Shown here piece after piece: positions 49,190 through 58,117 of a stretch of DNA of 64,000 bases. The position numbers and the translations under genes were made by a program. This DNA comes from Microbulbifer sp. THAF38 (GTDB lineage: Bacteria > Pseudomonadota > Gammaproteobacteria > Pseudomonadales > Cellvibrionaceae), in NCBI RefSeq assembly GCF_009363535.1, contig NZ_CP045369.1, positions 4,165,001 to 4,229,000 on the forward strand, read 5' to 3'. The notes beneath the pieces were generated by a model that worked only from the letters and a program-made list of their open reading frames with translations, did no database searches and had not been told where the DNA came from. Position 1 is the first letter of the stretch. Every line of letters starts with the position of its first letter.

Positions 49190-50245
49190 ATGAGTAACAA
49201 GCCAATTCGAGTGGCGCAGGTCCTCGCCGGTGCCGAGCACGGCGGTGCGGAAAATTTTTTCGTGCGCCTGGTAAGCGGATTGAATCCGCGCGCTGAGATT
49301 AACGAGAAAGCCTTTATCCGCAACCACGATCACCGCGTGCAGGCGCTGCGCAACAATGGAGTCGAAACCGAAGGTTTTAAGTTTGGCGGCAAACTGGATT
49401 TTCTCGGTCGCAGAGTTTACCGCGAGGCACTGAATAACTGGCAGCCGGACATCGTGATGACCTGGATGGGGCGCGCCACCATTATCACCCCCAACTCAAA
49501 AAACTACCTATTGGTCAGTCGGCTCGGTCACTATTACAACCTGAAATACTACCGCCACGCGGATTATTGGATCGGTATCAGTAAGGGTATTTGCCAGCAT
49601 ATGATCGATGGCGGTATTCCCAGGGAGCGTATTTTTCATATCCCCAATTTTGCCGATGAGACTCCGGTAGAACCGCTGCCACGCAACAGTTTCGATACCC
49701 CCGAAGACAAACCCTTGATCCTTGCCGCGGGCCGCCTGCACATCAACAAGGGTTTTGATGTCCTGCTGCACTCCCTGGCGCAGATACCCGACGCCACCCT
49801 GTGGCTCGCCGGTAGCGGCCCCGAAGAGGCCAACCTGAAAGCGCTGTGCCACAAGCTCGGCCTGGACCAGCGCGTGCGCTTCCTCGGCTGGCGCAACGAC
49901 GTCACGACCCTGATGCGCACCGCGGATCTGTTTGTATGCCCATCACGGCACGAGGGACTGGGTTCCATCGTAATGGAGTCCTGGGCACATCGCTGCCCGA
50001 TTGTCGCCACCAATTCCCAGGGGCCCGGCGAAGTGATCAGTGATGGTCACAGCGGACTTATTACTCCCATCGACGATGCCGATGCCCTGGCCAAAGCCGT
50101 CCGCTCGGTGCTGGATAACCCAGATTTACGCCAGAGCCTGATTGAGAATGCCGCGGAAGTGTATGCGCAGGGCTATTCGAAGCAATTTATTGTGGACTCC
50201 TATATTGAACTCTACGATACCCTGATGAGACGCGGGCGCCCCTAG
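49190..50245 (+). CDS. GT4-family glycosyltransferase
   Basis: 351 residues. GT-B fold with retaining mechanism: AQVLAGAEHGGAENFFVRL at the N-terminus, LILAAGRLHINKGFDVLLHSLAQIPDATLWLAGSGPEEANLKAL, RVRFLGWRNDVTTLMRTADLFVCPSRHEGLGSIVMESWAHRCPIVAT. The EGLGSIVMESW supplies the E-x7-E motif. Close to WaaG/RfaB-like core glucosyltransferases in plan. Co-directional with the preceding transferase. Confidence 0.85.
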   Translation: MSNKPIRVAQVLAGAEHGGAENFFVRLVSGLNPRAEINEKAFIRNHDHRVQALRNNGVETEGFKFGGKLDFLGRRVYREALNNWQPDIVMTWMGRATIITPNSKNYLLVSRLGHYYNLKYYRHADYWIGISKGICQHMIDGGIPRERIFHIPNFADETPVEPLPRNSFDTPEDKPLILAAGRLHINKGFDVLLHSLAQIPDATLWLAGSGPEEANLKALCHKLGLDQRVRFLGWRNDVTTLMRTADLFVCPSRHEGLGSIVMESWAHRCPIVATNSQGPGEVISDGHSGLITPIDDADALAKAVRSVLDNPDLRQSLIENAAEVYAQGYSKQFIVDSYIELYDTLMRRGRP

Positions 50246-50278
50246 CTCCTATAAAAATTGCAGAAAGCCTTCAAAGTA

Positions 50279-50405
50279 TTTTCACGGCCTTGCCTCTGCA
50301 GCCGTGAAAACAAAAAAGACCAGTAATATTGCTACCAATAACTGGCAGCTCTCTGATATTTGAAGAGCTTCTATATGAAGAGCTTCGCCGGCCAATGGCC
50401 GGCGA
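50279..50405. terminator. Two strong hairpins between convergent genes
   Basis: First: TTTTCACGGC (50279-50288) pairs with GCCGTGAAAA (50301-50310), 12-base loop. Second: TCGCCGGCC/GGCCGGCGA (50385-50405), 9-base stem with 3-base loop, REP-like. They lie between the end of a rightward glycosyltransferase and a leftward lipoprotein gene; bidirectional termination is likely, although U-runs are weak. Confidence 0.6.
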
Positions 50406-50452
50406 TGAGGGATGTAAGGTAGGGAAGCTTAAAAAACCGATAATAATTCGGT

Positions 50453-51001
50453 TCACTGATACGCTGGTGGCAGATCCCGTAATAATTCACTGACGCCTCG
50501 TGAAATCAGGCGTTGACGCTGTTCAACACTATCGGGGCGGGTCAGCAGCTCGCTGGCACTGCCACCCCAAATTGTCACGCCATCAGGGCGACCAATCCCC
50601 ACACTCATAATCACCAGTGGTGCATCGGTAAGTGGTGGCAATTCCACCACATCTTGCGGTGCGTTGCTGTCAAACTGCTTATCCCAGCTTGGGTCCCGGG
50701 TATCTCCGGAAAAAAACTCATCCACCACAGCCACCTGATAATCCACGACCATATCCGCATCCTGGTCCTGGGCTACCTGCCGGTAACCGCGCTGCTGTAA
50801 TTGGGCCGCCACCGTGCCGCGCATTTCCTCATCCAGCTCCACCAATTGTGCAGAGGCATCCACATCGTTGAGGGGCGTTACTCCCCATTTATAAGTGGAA
50901 AAAGCCACCGGCTGGGCTCCCGTATTCACCCGTTCCACTTGCATTTCCTGGCACCCGGCCAAAAACAGCAGTGTCATTAGTCCCATGGTTATGTAACGCA
51001 T
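50453..51001 (-). CDS. DUF4136 lipoprotein
   Basis: 182 residues. Lipobox LFLAGC near residue 17. Mature part: FSTYKWGVTPLNDVDASAQLVELDEEMRGTVAAQLQQRGYRQVAQDQDADMVVDYQVAVVDE is the DUF4136 pattern (T-Y-W, ...L...GY......aDl.V.Y...), ending in VTIWGGSASELLTRPDSVEQRQRLISRGVSELLRDLPP. Function unknown; it follows the pqi genes and ends the leftward run. Confidence 0.8.
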   Translation of the reverse strand: MRYITMGLMTLLFLAGCQEMQVERVNTGAQPVAFSTYKWGVTPLNDVDASAQLVELDEEMRGTVAAQLQQRGYRQVAQDQDADMVVDYQVAVVDEFFSGDTRDPSWDKQFDSNAPQDVVELPPLTDAPLVIMSVGIGRPDGVTIWGGSASELLTRPDSVEQRQRLISRGVSELLRDLPPAYQ

Positions 51002-51023
51002 AAATACTCCTTGACTTTATTAC

Positions 51024-53408
51024 TTATTTGACCGGTTCTGCATAATTATACAGCTCTATCTTAGGGCTCCACTTATACCACTTGGGCTCCGCACGAGGAT
51101 AGAGCGGGAAGTGGCTGCCGGATTCCACTTCGAATCCCATAAATGGCGGCTCGGGTGTGGCAAAAGCAATTCCCCCCTTAATCAGGGCCTGAGCAGACTC
51201 AGTATTAATGTTGAGACCACTTTTCAGCCCAAAATTCACATCTACACCGCTGGCGTTCCAAAAAACTGTGTACTCGCGCACAAGCGGACGGTATTGCGGT
51301 TCGATATGCACATAGATATATACCCGGTCCGCCCACTCTCCCAACTCAAAACCGGTAACCTCCCCAACTTGAACCTGGCGGTAATAGACGGGACTGCCCG
51401 CCACCAGAGAGCCTCGCCTGGCGGCATCGAGTATTATGGTCAAACCAGGTCGACTCATGGTTTCGGCAAGGTCCTCTTTCGGGGCCTGTAACTCGGCATA
51501 AAATTCTGTTTCCGGGGGCCCTCCGCCAGGCTCAAGGGCCAAATAGCGGCCGGTAATGAGCGTATCCAGATGCTCAACTTTACTAATGCCAATTTGTGGC
51601 GACACCACCCAGATACGAGTGCCGGCACGGGCAAAGTTACCTCCACGGTGATAGAGCTTCGCTCGCGCCTGTACCTCACTGAGATCCCTGCCGAGACGCA
51701 AACGGGTTATTTCCCCAATTTGTACGCCTTTGTAGCGCAATGGAGCCCCGACCTTGAGTCCCTCGGCATTGGGTAAATAAATGTGTATCTCAATGCCCTC
51801 CTCCAACGCTGCCTCGCGGCTGCGGTATAAGGGGAACTGGTCGCCATTTTGCACAGGCCCGCCCTTTTCGTGGTCATCGCGCCTCATACCAAATGCGACA
51901 CCACCGCGCAGTAGCGACATCAGTGAATCAGCCTGTACCTCGATACCGCTACTGAGACTCGCACTAGCCCGTAGCCCGCTGATATTCCAGAAACGGGTAC
52001 CCGGCTTAACCAGGTGCGCATAGCGGGGTTCGATCACCACATACACCTCAACGCCTTCGCCGTCTCTGCGCAATTCCATTCCCTGCACTTTGCCCACTTC
52101 GATACGGCGGAAATAAACGGGAGCCCCCCGCTGCAGTGAGCCCGGGTTGCGGGAGGTAAGACGTAAATGCAGCCCTGGCACCCTGGGGTCCATTTGTGGC
52201 GCCGAGGCACGAGCGGAAAAAGTGCGTTGGGAGCGCTGTCCGCGACGCAGCTCTACCTCAATGCGATTGCCCTGAATTAATTCATTCAGGCCACCACTAA
52301 AATCAAAGGTGGGCGGCGCCAACCAGAAACGCGTATTTTCACTGAGCAGGTCGTCGGTAGCTGGGTCCATCAACACCCTGACCTCCATTCCATTCATACT
52401 GGCATTGGCTTTAGCGCGACTGACCTCCCCCACTTTGATTCCCTGGTAATACACCTTGGTACTGCCGGGTGTCACATCGACACCTCGATCAAAATTTAGG
52501 GTGACAGAAATTCCCGCATCTGCCGCGGCAAAATTTTTATACAGTTTGAATTCTGTGCCGTTGACCGCCAGTGGCGACTGACGCTGGGATTCCGGCGTGT
52601 AAAAACTGACACCACCGGCAAACAGGGCAGCGAGAGATTCTAGGTTAATACTGATACCGCTGATTCCCCCCTCAATCGAAATCCCAGAACTGTTCCAAAA
52701 GCGGCTGCCCCGGTGTACCAGATAGGCGTATTCGCGACGGATAAATAATTCGATCCCAACTTGGTTGCCGTCTTCATCGAGGCTGTAGTCTGCCACCTGC
52801 CCCACGCGCAACTGGCGGTAGTACACCGGTGACCCTCGACTGAGGGAGCCGAGCCTGCGGGACTTGAGCACCACGCGCAGGCCATCGCCACGAACAAATG
52901 CTGGCGGGCGATCCAGAGCGACAAATTCCCGTTTGCGTTTGCCACTGCCGGACTCCACGGCGATGTAGTTGCCCGATAGCAGAGTCTCCAATCCGCTGAT
53001 GCCGGTAATGGACAGCTCCGGTTTCACTACCCAAAACTCGGTGCCCTCCACGAGCAGATACTCGGCACTGCGGTTGAGACTGACTTCCGCCATCACGCCA
53101 TCGGCGCCGTTTAATTCTTTAGCATTGGGTACCAGACGTACATCTTGAACAACGCCTATATCCACACCCGAATATTTGACCACCGTTTTGCCTTTCACCA
53201 GGCCATCGCCGGAGTGAAACAGGATGCTCGCGTGCACATCCCCTTCAGCCATATCTTGGTAGAGCAACCAGGCGGCGATCAGACCGGCCACCAGTGGCAA
53301 TATCCAAACAAGCGGCAGACCCCGGCTCCTGCGAACCTGCCCACGCTGGGCGCCCTCATAAGCCCGGGGCTCTATAACGTCATTATCCTCAGGCACATTG
53401 TCAGCCAT
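51024..53408 (-). CDS. PqiB/LetB-like MCE protein with six MCE domains
   Basis: 794 residues from ATG 53408 (a GTG four codons earlier overlaps the ribosome site). One N-terminal TM helix (RGLPLVWILPLVAGLIAAWLLYQ) is followed by six MCE units, each with a strand like GLRVVLKSRRLGSLSRGSPVYYRQLRVGQV; I count starts near SILFHSGDG, GLRVVLKS, ISVTLNFD, LHLRLTSR, IEIHIYLP and LTIILDAA. MCE proteins form hexameric rings stacked into a periplasmic tube for lipid transport between the membranes. E. coli PqiB has three and LetB seven; this one is intermediate. It overlaps the PqiA-like gene by 8 bases. Confidence 0.88.
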   Translation of the reverse strand: MADNVPEDNDVIEPRAYEGAQRGQVRRSRGLPLVWILPLVAGLIAAWLLYQDMAEGDVHASILFHSGDGLVKGKTVVKYSGVDIGVVQDVRLVPNAKELNGADGVMAEVSLNRSAEYLLVEGTEFWVVKPELSITGISGLETLLSGNYIAVESGSGKRKREFVALDRPPAFVRGDGLRVVLKSRRLGSLSRGSPVYYRQLRVGQVADYSLDEDGNQVGIELFIRREYAYLVHRGSRFWNSSGISIEGGISGISINLESLAALFAGGVSFYTPESQRQSPLAVNGTEFKLYKNFAAADAGISVTLNFDRGVDVTPGSTKVYYQGIKVGEVSRAKANASMNGMEVRVLMDPATDDLLSENTRFWLAPPTFDFSGGLNELIQGNRIEVELRRGQRSQRTFSARASAPQMDPRVPGLHLRLTSRNPGSLQRGAPVYFRRIEVGKVQGMELRRDGEGVEVYVVIEPRYAHLVKPGTRFWNISGLRASASLSSGIEVQADSLMSLLRGGVAFGMRRDDHEKGGPVQNGDQFPLYRSREAALEEGIEIHIYLPNAEGLKVGAPLRYKGVQIGEITRLRLGRDLSEVQARAKLYHRGGNFARAGTRIWVVSPQIGISKVEHLDTLITGRYLALEPGGGPPETEFYAELQAPKEDLAETMSRPGLTIILDAARRGSLVAGSPVYYRQVQVGEVTGFELGEWADRVYIYVHIEPQYRPLVREYTVFWNASGVDVNFGLKSGLNINTESAQALIKGGIAFATPEPPFMGFEVESGSHFPLYPRAEPKWYKWSPKIELYNYAEPVK

Positions 53409-54081
53409 TTTCTGCCGCACTCCTGTGAGCCGTTTCCGGCTCTACCGCAGTTGCATACAGATCTCCATCGTGTGCATCCCAGATCAAGCGCGGGTCGAAA
53501 GAGCGCGCCGCCAGCATGGTAACCACCACCACCGAGGCAAAAGCGGTGCTACCAGGGCCGGCTGCTACCTGTGCGATAAACCCCATATCCACCAGGGCCG
53601 CAAGAATCGAGATCATAAATAGATCCAATAGCGACCAGCGCCCGATTCCGGAAACCACCCGATAAATTTTCATCGCCTGGGTCGGCACAAAATGCAATCG
53701 CAGCTGAATCTGCACTAATAGCAATATCAACCCCAGCAGCTTCATTACCGGTACGGCAATACTGGCCACAAAAACAATTAGGGCAATCCCCCACATACCG
53801 CTGTTATAGAGTTGCATCACACCGCTGATAATTGTGCTGGGTTCACCGGCACCGAGGTAAATAACACTCATAATCGGCAGGATATTTGCTGGCAGTAACA
53901 ACAGAGCACCGGTGATTGTCAGCGCCCAGGTAAGCATCAAACTGCCATCAATGCGTCCATAGACACTCGCACCACAGCGAGGGCAGCGGCAGCGCCCTCC
54001 CCGGGCCGGTAAAATAATCAGCTGATGACAGCTCAGGCAGCTGGTCATTCCCTTTTTGAGCGCTTTCTGCGGAGCACTCAT
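53401..54081 (-). CDS. PqiA-like membrane protein, half 2
   Basis: 226 residues. N-terminal zinc-ribbon-like Cys pairs CLSCHQLIILPARGGRCRCPRCG, then four TM helices (LTWALTITGALLLLPANILPIMSV, GIALIVFVASIAVPVMKLLGLILLL, SLLDLFMISILAALVDMGF, ASVVVVTMLAARSFDPRLIW), with PANILP and PVMKL family motifs. In E. coli the partner of PqiB or LetB is a single protein with two such domains; here the second half is a separate gene. It overlaps the next gene by 4 bases upstream and the MCE gene by 8. Confidence 0.88.
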   Translation of the reverse strand: MSAPQKALKKGMTSCLSCHQLIILPARGGRCRCPRCGASVYGRIDGSLMLTWALTITGALLLLPANILPIMSVIYLGAGEPSTIISGVMQLYNSGMWGIALIVFVASIAVPVMKLLGLILLLVQIQLRLHFVPTQAMKIYRVVSGIGRWSLLDLFMISILAALVDMGFIAQVAAGPGSTAFASVVVVTMLAARSFDPRLIWDAHDGDLYATAVEPETAHRSAAENG

Positions 54082-54728
54082 AGCGCAGCCCTGCGCAAGT
54101 CACGCCGCAGTGCCAAGCGTTGCCAAATAGCATTTTGATCGAAGCTGAGGGAGGAGAGGTTGGCCACCAACATCATGGCACCAAAGCAATAGAGCCCCGG
54201 TTCCACATCCATTTTTCCCAGGTCCCTCAATTTGATCAGCGCCACCAGGATGCCCAGCATGTAGACATCCAACATGCCCCACTCCTTGATGTGCTGGTAC
54301 CAGCGCACCGAAAAAGCAACCGCCCGATCCAGGAACTTCCAGGTACTGCCGCAGCAGATAAACAACAGCAGTAGGAACTTTCCCAAGGGTGCCAATACAC
54401 TGCAAAACAGCACCAGAGATGCCAGCCAGATAAAACCCGCTTTGTACAGGGAGTTTACGCCGTTCAATAGGGTATTATCGGCACCAAAAGAGAAAAGTGA
54501 GAACGTGAGTAACGGCAGACTGGCCGAGGGAATAAATAGCAATAGCCCAGTCAGGCTCAGGGCAATAGTGTAATAAACGCTGTGATTGCTGTTGCGGTGC
54601 AGAGTGCAACGGCATCGAGGACAAACCAGTTTTTGGCCTGGCGGTGCCAAACCGCCGGTCAATAGCAGATCACATTCATGACAGGCACGCTGCCAGGGTA
54701 TCGGCTTAGTGTTGCGCAGCTGATTCAT
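54078..54728 (-). CDS. PqiA-like membrane protein, half 1
   Basis: 216 residues. CHECDLLLTGG..KLVCPRCRCTLHR at the N-terminus and four TM helices (YTIALSLTGLLLFIPSASLPLLTF, GFIWLASLVLFCSVLAPLGKFLLLLFI, MLDVYMLGILVALIKL, LYCFGAMMLVANLSS). It corresponds to the first repeat of LetA/PqiA. First gene of a likely four-gene leftward operon (two PqiA halves, MCE protein, DUF4136 lipoprotein), an inner-membrane/periplasm lipid transport system. Confidence 0.88.
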   Translation of the reverse strand: MNQLRNTKPIPWQRACHECDLLLTGGLAPPGQKLVCPRCRCTLHRNSNHSVYYTIALSLTGLLLFIPSASLPLLTFSLFSFGADNTLLNGVNSLYKAGFIWLASLVLFCSVLAPLGKFLLLLFICCGSTWKFLDRAVAFSVRWYQHIKEWGMLDVYMLGILVALIKLRDLGKMDVEPGLYCFGAMMLVANLSSLSFDQNAIWQRLALRRDLRRAAL

Positions 54729-55083
54729 GTGCCAGAGGTCCTTGCCTTATTCTGCACAATTTTTGCCGCATCCAAATACTTCGATGGCGCGTCTATTGCA
54801 ATGTAGGGCCATTGCCCTATTCAATGCTGCCCTGATACTGCCAGGCAGTTACCGGTAAACGCACATTCGCGTCGGTTTAACGAAGATATACCAAAAAGCC
54901 CAAAGCGTCGCCTCGACGCTTAGACTAGCCGCGGGTACACTCTCGCGACTGCTAATTGGGGAGACTGGCAGCGCCATCAGACAATGCGAGCCAAAGGAAC
55001 CCACCGAGAATCAGAACTCGAGTGCCGCTCCAAATAACTGACAGAAGCTTGAAGACCGCACCCGCCACAGGAAGTTGAAACAG
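54729..55083. other. Divergent intergenic region
   Basis: 355 bases between the leftward pqi operon and the rightward tolC-like gene. GGAAG lies ten bases ahead of the tolC ATG. Promoters for both directions should be here but I cannot assign boxes. No gene or RNA recognised. Confidence 0.35.
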
Positions 55084-56607
55084 ATGAAAAGAAGTAACCG
55101 CAAAGAGCCGCGAGGCCGCCAGTTGCGTCCACTGAAGAAACTAATCGCCGCAACCCTGCTGGGCTTCGGCGCCATGCAGGCCCAGGCCGACACCCTGTGG
55201 GATATTTATATGCAGGCGTTGGATAACGACCCCCAGTTAGCCGCAGATCGCGCCGCCTATCACGCTGGAGTTGAGGCCAAAAACCAGCTGCGCGCTCCCC
55301 TGTTGCCGCAGGTGAATGCTCAAATCCGGGCGGCCAGGGTTCACGAGAACAATCAATTTGCAAGCGCTGAACCTGTTGATGAAGAAGAGTTTCCCGATGT
55401 TGACCTTGATCTGATCGATTTTCTTCAACGAGATTCGGGTACTTTTAACGAAAGGACATACAATGCGAGTCTGAGCCAGGCAATATTTGATGCCCCTGCC
55501 TGGTTTGGCTATCAGCAAGGCAAAAAACTAACCAAGCTGGCCACGGCAGAGTATAGCGCCAACCAGCAGGATATGATGATTCGTGTTGCCACCGCCTACT
55601 TTGATGTGTTGCGGGCTTACGATGTGCTGGAAGCGGCCGTCTCTGAAGAAAAAGCGCTGGCCAAGCAGCTGGAGCAGACCCAGCAGCGCTTCGAAGTGGG
55701 GCTGACGGCAATTACCGACGTCTACGACTCCCAGGCTGCCTACGACAGCTCCGTAGCGCGACGCCTTACCGCTCAGGACAACCTGCTCAGCAACTTCGAT
55801 GCCCTATCTGTGCTTACCGGCGGCAACCATGATGAAGTTGCGCCGCTAGTGGAAAGCTTCCAGGTAGCACCGCCGGTGCCTGCAGACCGCGCCGACTGGG
55901 TCGATTTCGCGCTGGCCAATAACTTCACATTAAAAGCCGCGCGGCTCAATGCCGAGGCAGCCCGCTATAACGCCCGCTCTGCCGCCAGTGAGCACCTGCC
56001 CACACTGACAGGTTCTCTCTCATACAATAAATTCACCTCGAATGGCGAACAAAGGTCCAAGTTTATATTCGACCCACCTTTCGAGGAGCAAAATCGATCG
56101 ACAACCTTCTCACGGGACCAGGACTTCCGGGATTCTGCTGCTGCAATAACCTTGAATATCCCCATCTACACCGGCGGTCTGCTCAGTGCTAATCGCCGTG
56201 AGGCTCGCAACCTATCCTTCCAGGCCCAAGATCTGCGCAACCTGACCGAGCGCAATACTATCCAGACCACCCGTACCCTGCACCGCGCGGTAGTCACCGA
56301 TGTCTCCCGCGTATCGGCTCGGCAACAGGCAGTGGTTTCCGCCAAGAGCGCCCTGGAAGCAACCCAGGCGGGCTACGAAGTGGGCACGCGTAATATCGTC
56401 GATGTACTACTGGCCCAACGCACCCTCTTCCAGGCGGAAACGGATTATGCCAATGCCCTGTACGACTACATTCTAAATACTCTCAATCTCAAGCAAGTAT
56501 CTGGACTGCTGTCACCCAAAGACTTGCAGGAGTTGGACGCTATGCTGAACCCGGCACTGCATGTATCCCGCGTTGCCGAGGCCGGCGCCGCCGCTCCCTC
56601 CAAGTAA
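55084..56607 (+). CDS. tolC: TolC-family outer-membrane efflux protein
   Basis: 507 residues from ATG 55084 (a TTG three codons earlier abuts the ribosome site and is rejected). Signal peptide KKLIAATLLGFGAMQAQA-DTLWD, then duplicated OEP repeats: LWDIYMQALDNDPQLAADRAAYHAGVEAKNQLRAPLLPQVNAQI, LSQAIFDAPAWFGYQQGKKL, QQRFEVGLTAITDVYDSQAAYD, ARLNAEAARYNARSAASEHLPTL, ITLNIPIYTGGLLSANRREARNL, TQAGYEVGTRNIVDVLLAQRTLFQAETDYANALYDYILNTLNLKQVSGLLS. It forms a trimeric channel-tunnel for type I secretion and multidrug pumps. The gene is next to waaA, a common gammaproteobacterial arrangement; in E. coli it is next to nudF instead. Confidence 0.9.
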   Translation: MKRSNRKEPRGRQLRPLKKLIAATLLGFGAMQAQADTLWDIYMQALDNDPQLAADRAAYHAGVEAKNQLRAPLLPQVNAQIRAARVHENNQFASAEPVDEEEFPDVDLDLIDFLQRDSGTFNERTYNASLSQAIFDAPAWFGYQQGKKLTKLATAEYSANQQDMMIRVATAYFDVLRAYDVLEAAVSEEKALAKQLEQTQQRFEVGLTAITDVYDSQAAYDSSVARRLTAQDNLLSNFDALSVLTGGNHDEVAPLVESFQVAPPVPADRADWVDFALANNFTLKAARLNAEAARYNARSAASEHLPTLTGSLSYNKFTSNGEQRSKFIFDPPFEEQNRSTTFSRDQDFRDSAAAITLNIPIYTGGLLSANRREARNLSFQAQDLRNLTERNTIQTTRTLHRAVVTDVSRVSARQQAVVSAKSALEATQAGYEVGTRNIVDVLLAQRTLFQAETDYANALYDYILNTLNLKQVSGLLSPKDLQELDAMLNPALHVSRVAEAGAAAPSK

Positions 56608-56615
56608 GTTTTACT

Positions 56616-56649
56616 GGCCAGTGAGTGGATTCAAATCCACTCACTGGCC
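56616..56649. terminator. Perfect 16-base inverted repeat (bidirectional terminator)
   Basis: GGCCAGTGAGTGGATT pairs perfectly with AATCCACTCACTGGCC. It lies between the convergent tolC-like and waaA genes, its right arm overlapping the last codons of waaA (stop at 56641). No extended U-run follows. Confidence 0.75.
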
Positions 56650-57951
56650 CTCCAAACCAGACATCAAGCCTTCGATTTCATCCAACAGACGCTGCAATGC
56701 ACCGCTGTTTTCCTGTGCGACATCCCTGCCGCACTGCCCTGCAGAGATACGCTCTTGATCATTTTTCAACCACACGCTCAACTGAGCAGCTAAAGCGGCT
56801 GCATCCTCGGCAATTTCCATACCACCTGCTTCTTTCAATAGCTGGGAAACGGTAGCGAAGTTATGCAGGAAAGGCCCGCACACAACAGGAACTCCCCAAG
56901 CCGCCGGCTCAATCATATTGTGCCCGCCGACGGGAACCAGGCTGCCACCCACAAAGGTCACATCACAGGCACCAAAGAAGCGCAGCAATTCTCCCATGGT
57001 ATCCCCCAGGAGTATTTGATCGCGAGCTGAAGGCGCCCGCCCCTCACTGCGCCTGGTTACTCTAAAGCCCCGTTCCTGGCAGAGTCGTGCGACACTCTCA
57101 AAACGTTGGGGGTGCCGGGGAACCAATACCAGAAGTAAATCTGCAAAAGTTTCGACCAGCTCTTTGTAGGCACCCAGGATAATTTCATCCTCACCAGCGT
57201 GAGTACTGGCCGCCAACCACACCTTACGCCCCTTTGCCCGCTCCTTTGCGCCACGCCACTGATGAGCCAGAACCTGAGCCTCACTGGCCAGCCCCAAATC
57301 AATATTCAGGTCAAACTTAATATTGCCACTGGCCTGCACTCGCTGTGACGGCAAGCCTAAATCAATAAATCGTTGGGCATCCACGTCATACTGGGCGACA
57401 ACCCTGTCCAGGTCCGCCAGCATCGACCGGGTAAGCCTCGGCAGCTTGCCATAGCCCCGGGCGGATTTCTCACTGAGCCGGGCATTGGCCAGCAACGTGG
57501 GAATATTGTTTTTCTTACAGAGATGCAAAAGGTTCGGCCACAGTTCAGTTTCCACAATCACCAGCATATTTGGGCGCAAAGCCTGCAAAAATGGAGTCAG
57601 GCACTCGGGAAGATCATAGGGCAGGTAGTAGTGCAGTAAGCGTCCGCCAAGAATGGGGCGCAACGCCTCGGTCACTCGCTCCGAGCCAGTGGGGGTACTC
57701 GTAGTCACCAACCACTGCCAATGGGGATGGCGAGCCGCCAGCTGGGCAATCACCGGTATCGCCGCCAATGTTTCACCCACAGAAACTGAGTGTACCCAGA
57801 GCAACGGTGTACGGCTGAGGCGTTCCGGCACTTTTCCCAGCCGCTCTCCAAGGCGCTGCCGATACTCGGGCTGGCTGCGACCGCGCCACCAGAGACGCAG
57901 CAAAACAAATGGAATCGCCGCTCGAAAAATAAAGGTATACAGAACTCGCAT
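56641..57951 (-). CDS. waaA: 3-deoxy-D-manno-octulosonic acid (Kdo) transferase
   Basis: 436 residues from ATG 57951 (MRVLYTFIFRAAIPFVLLRLWWRG); the upstream frame to 58026 is likely leader. It adds Kdo to lipid A at the inner membrane. Family signs: RQRLGERLGKVPERLSRTPLLWVHSVSVGETLAAIPVI, WLVTTSTPTGSERV, PYDLPECLTPFLQALRPNMLVIVETELWPNLLHLC, LLANARLSEKSARGY, VWLAASTHAGEDEIILGAYKEL, LVPRHPQRFE, GDTMGELLRFFGACDVTFVGGSLVPVGGHNMIEPAAWGVPVV. All match WaaA/KdtA. Confidence 0.95.
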   Translation of the reverse strand: MRVLYTFIFRAAIPFVLLRLWWRGRSQPEYRQRLGERLGKVPERLSRTPLLWVHSVSVGETLAAIPVIAQLAARHPHWQWLVTTSTPTGSERVTEALRPILGGRLLHYYLPYDLPECLTPFLQALRPNMLVIVETELWPNLLHLCKKNNIPTLLANARLSEKSARGYGKLPRLTRSMLADLDRVVAQYDVDAQRFIDLGLPSQRVQASGNIKFDLNIDLGLASEAQVLAHQWRGAKERAKGRKVWLAASTHAGEDEIILGAYKELVETFADLLLVLVPRHPQRFESVARLCQERGFRVTRRSEGRAPSARDQILLGDTMGELLRFFGACDVTFVGGSLVPVGGHNMIEPAAWGVPVVCGPFLHNFATVSQLLKEAGGMEIAEDAAALAAQLSVWLKNDQERISAGQCGRDVAQENSGALQRLLDEIEGLMSGLEGQ

Positions 57952-58117
57952 CGACAAAAAGGGCTTCACAAGAAGTAAACAAATGCTGGTAGGCTGTACC
58001 ACCAACTGTACTGGATTAGGCTTCACTGCATATAATGAGTCTTCTGCCAGGAAACCAAGGCCTGGTCATCATATCATTGGCAGAACATTTTCTTCTTGGT
58101 TACTCGGAGCTGGTCAC

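Noticed and set aside
57653..58117. Long N-terminal extension of the GT4 protein at 58118-59242
   Set aside because: It is antisense to waaA, has poor amino-acid composition, and the family start matches the TTG at 58118 with GGAG upstream.
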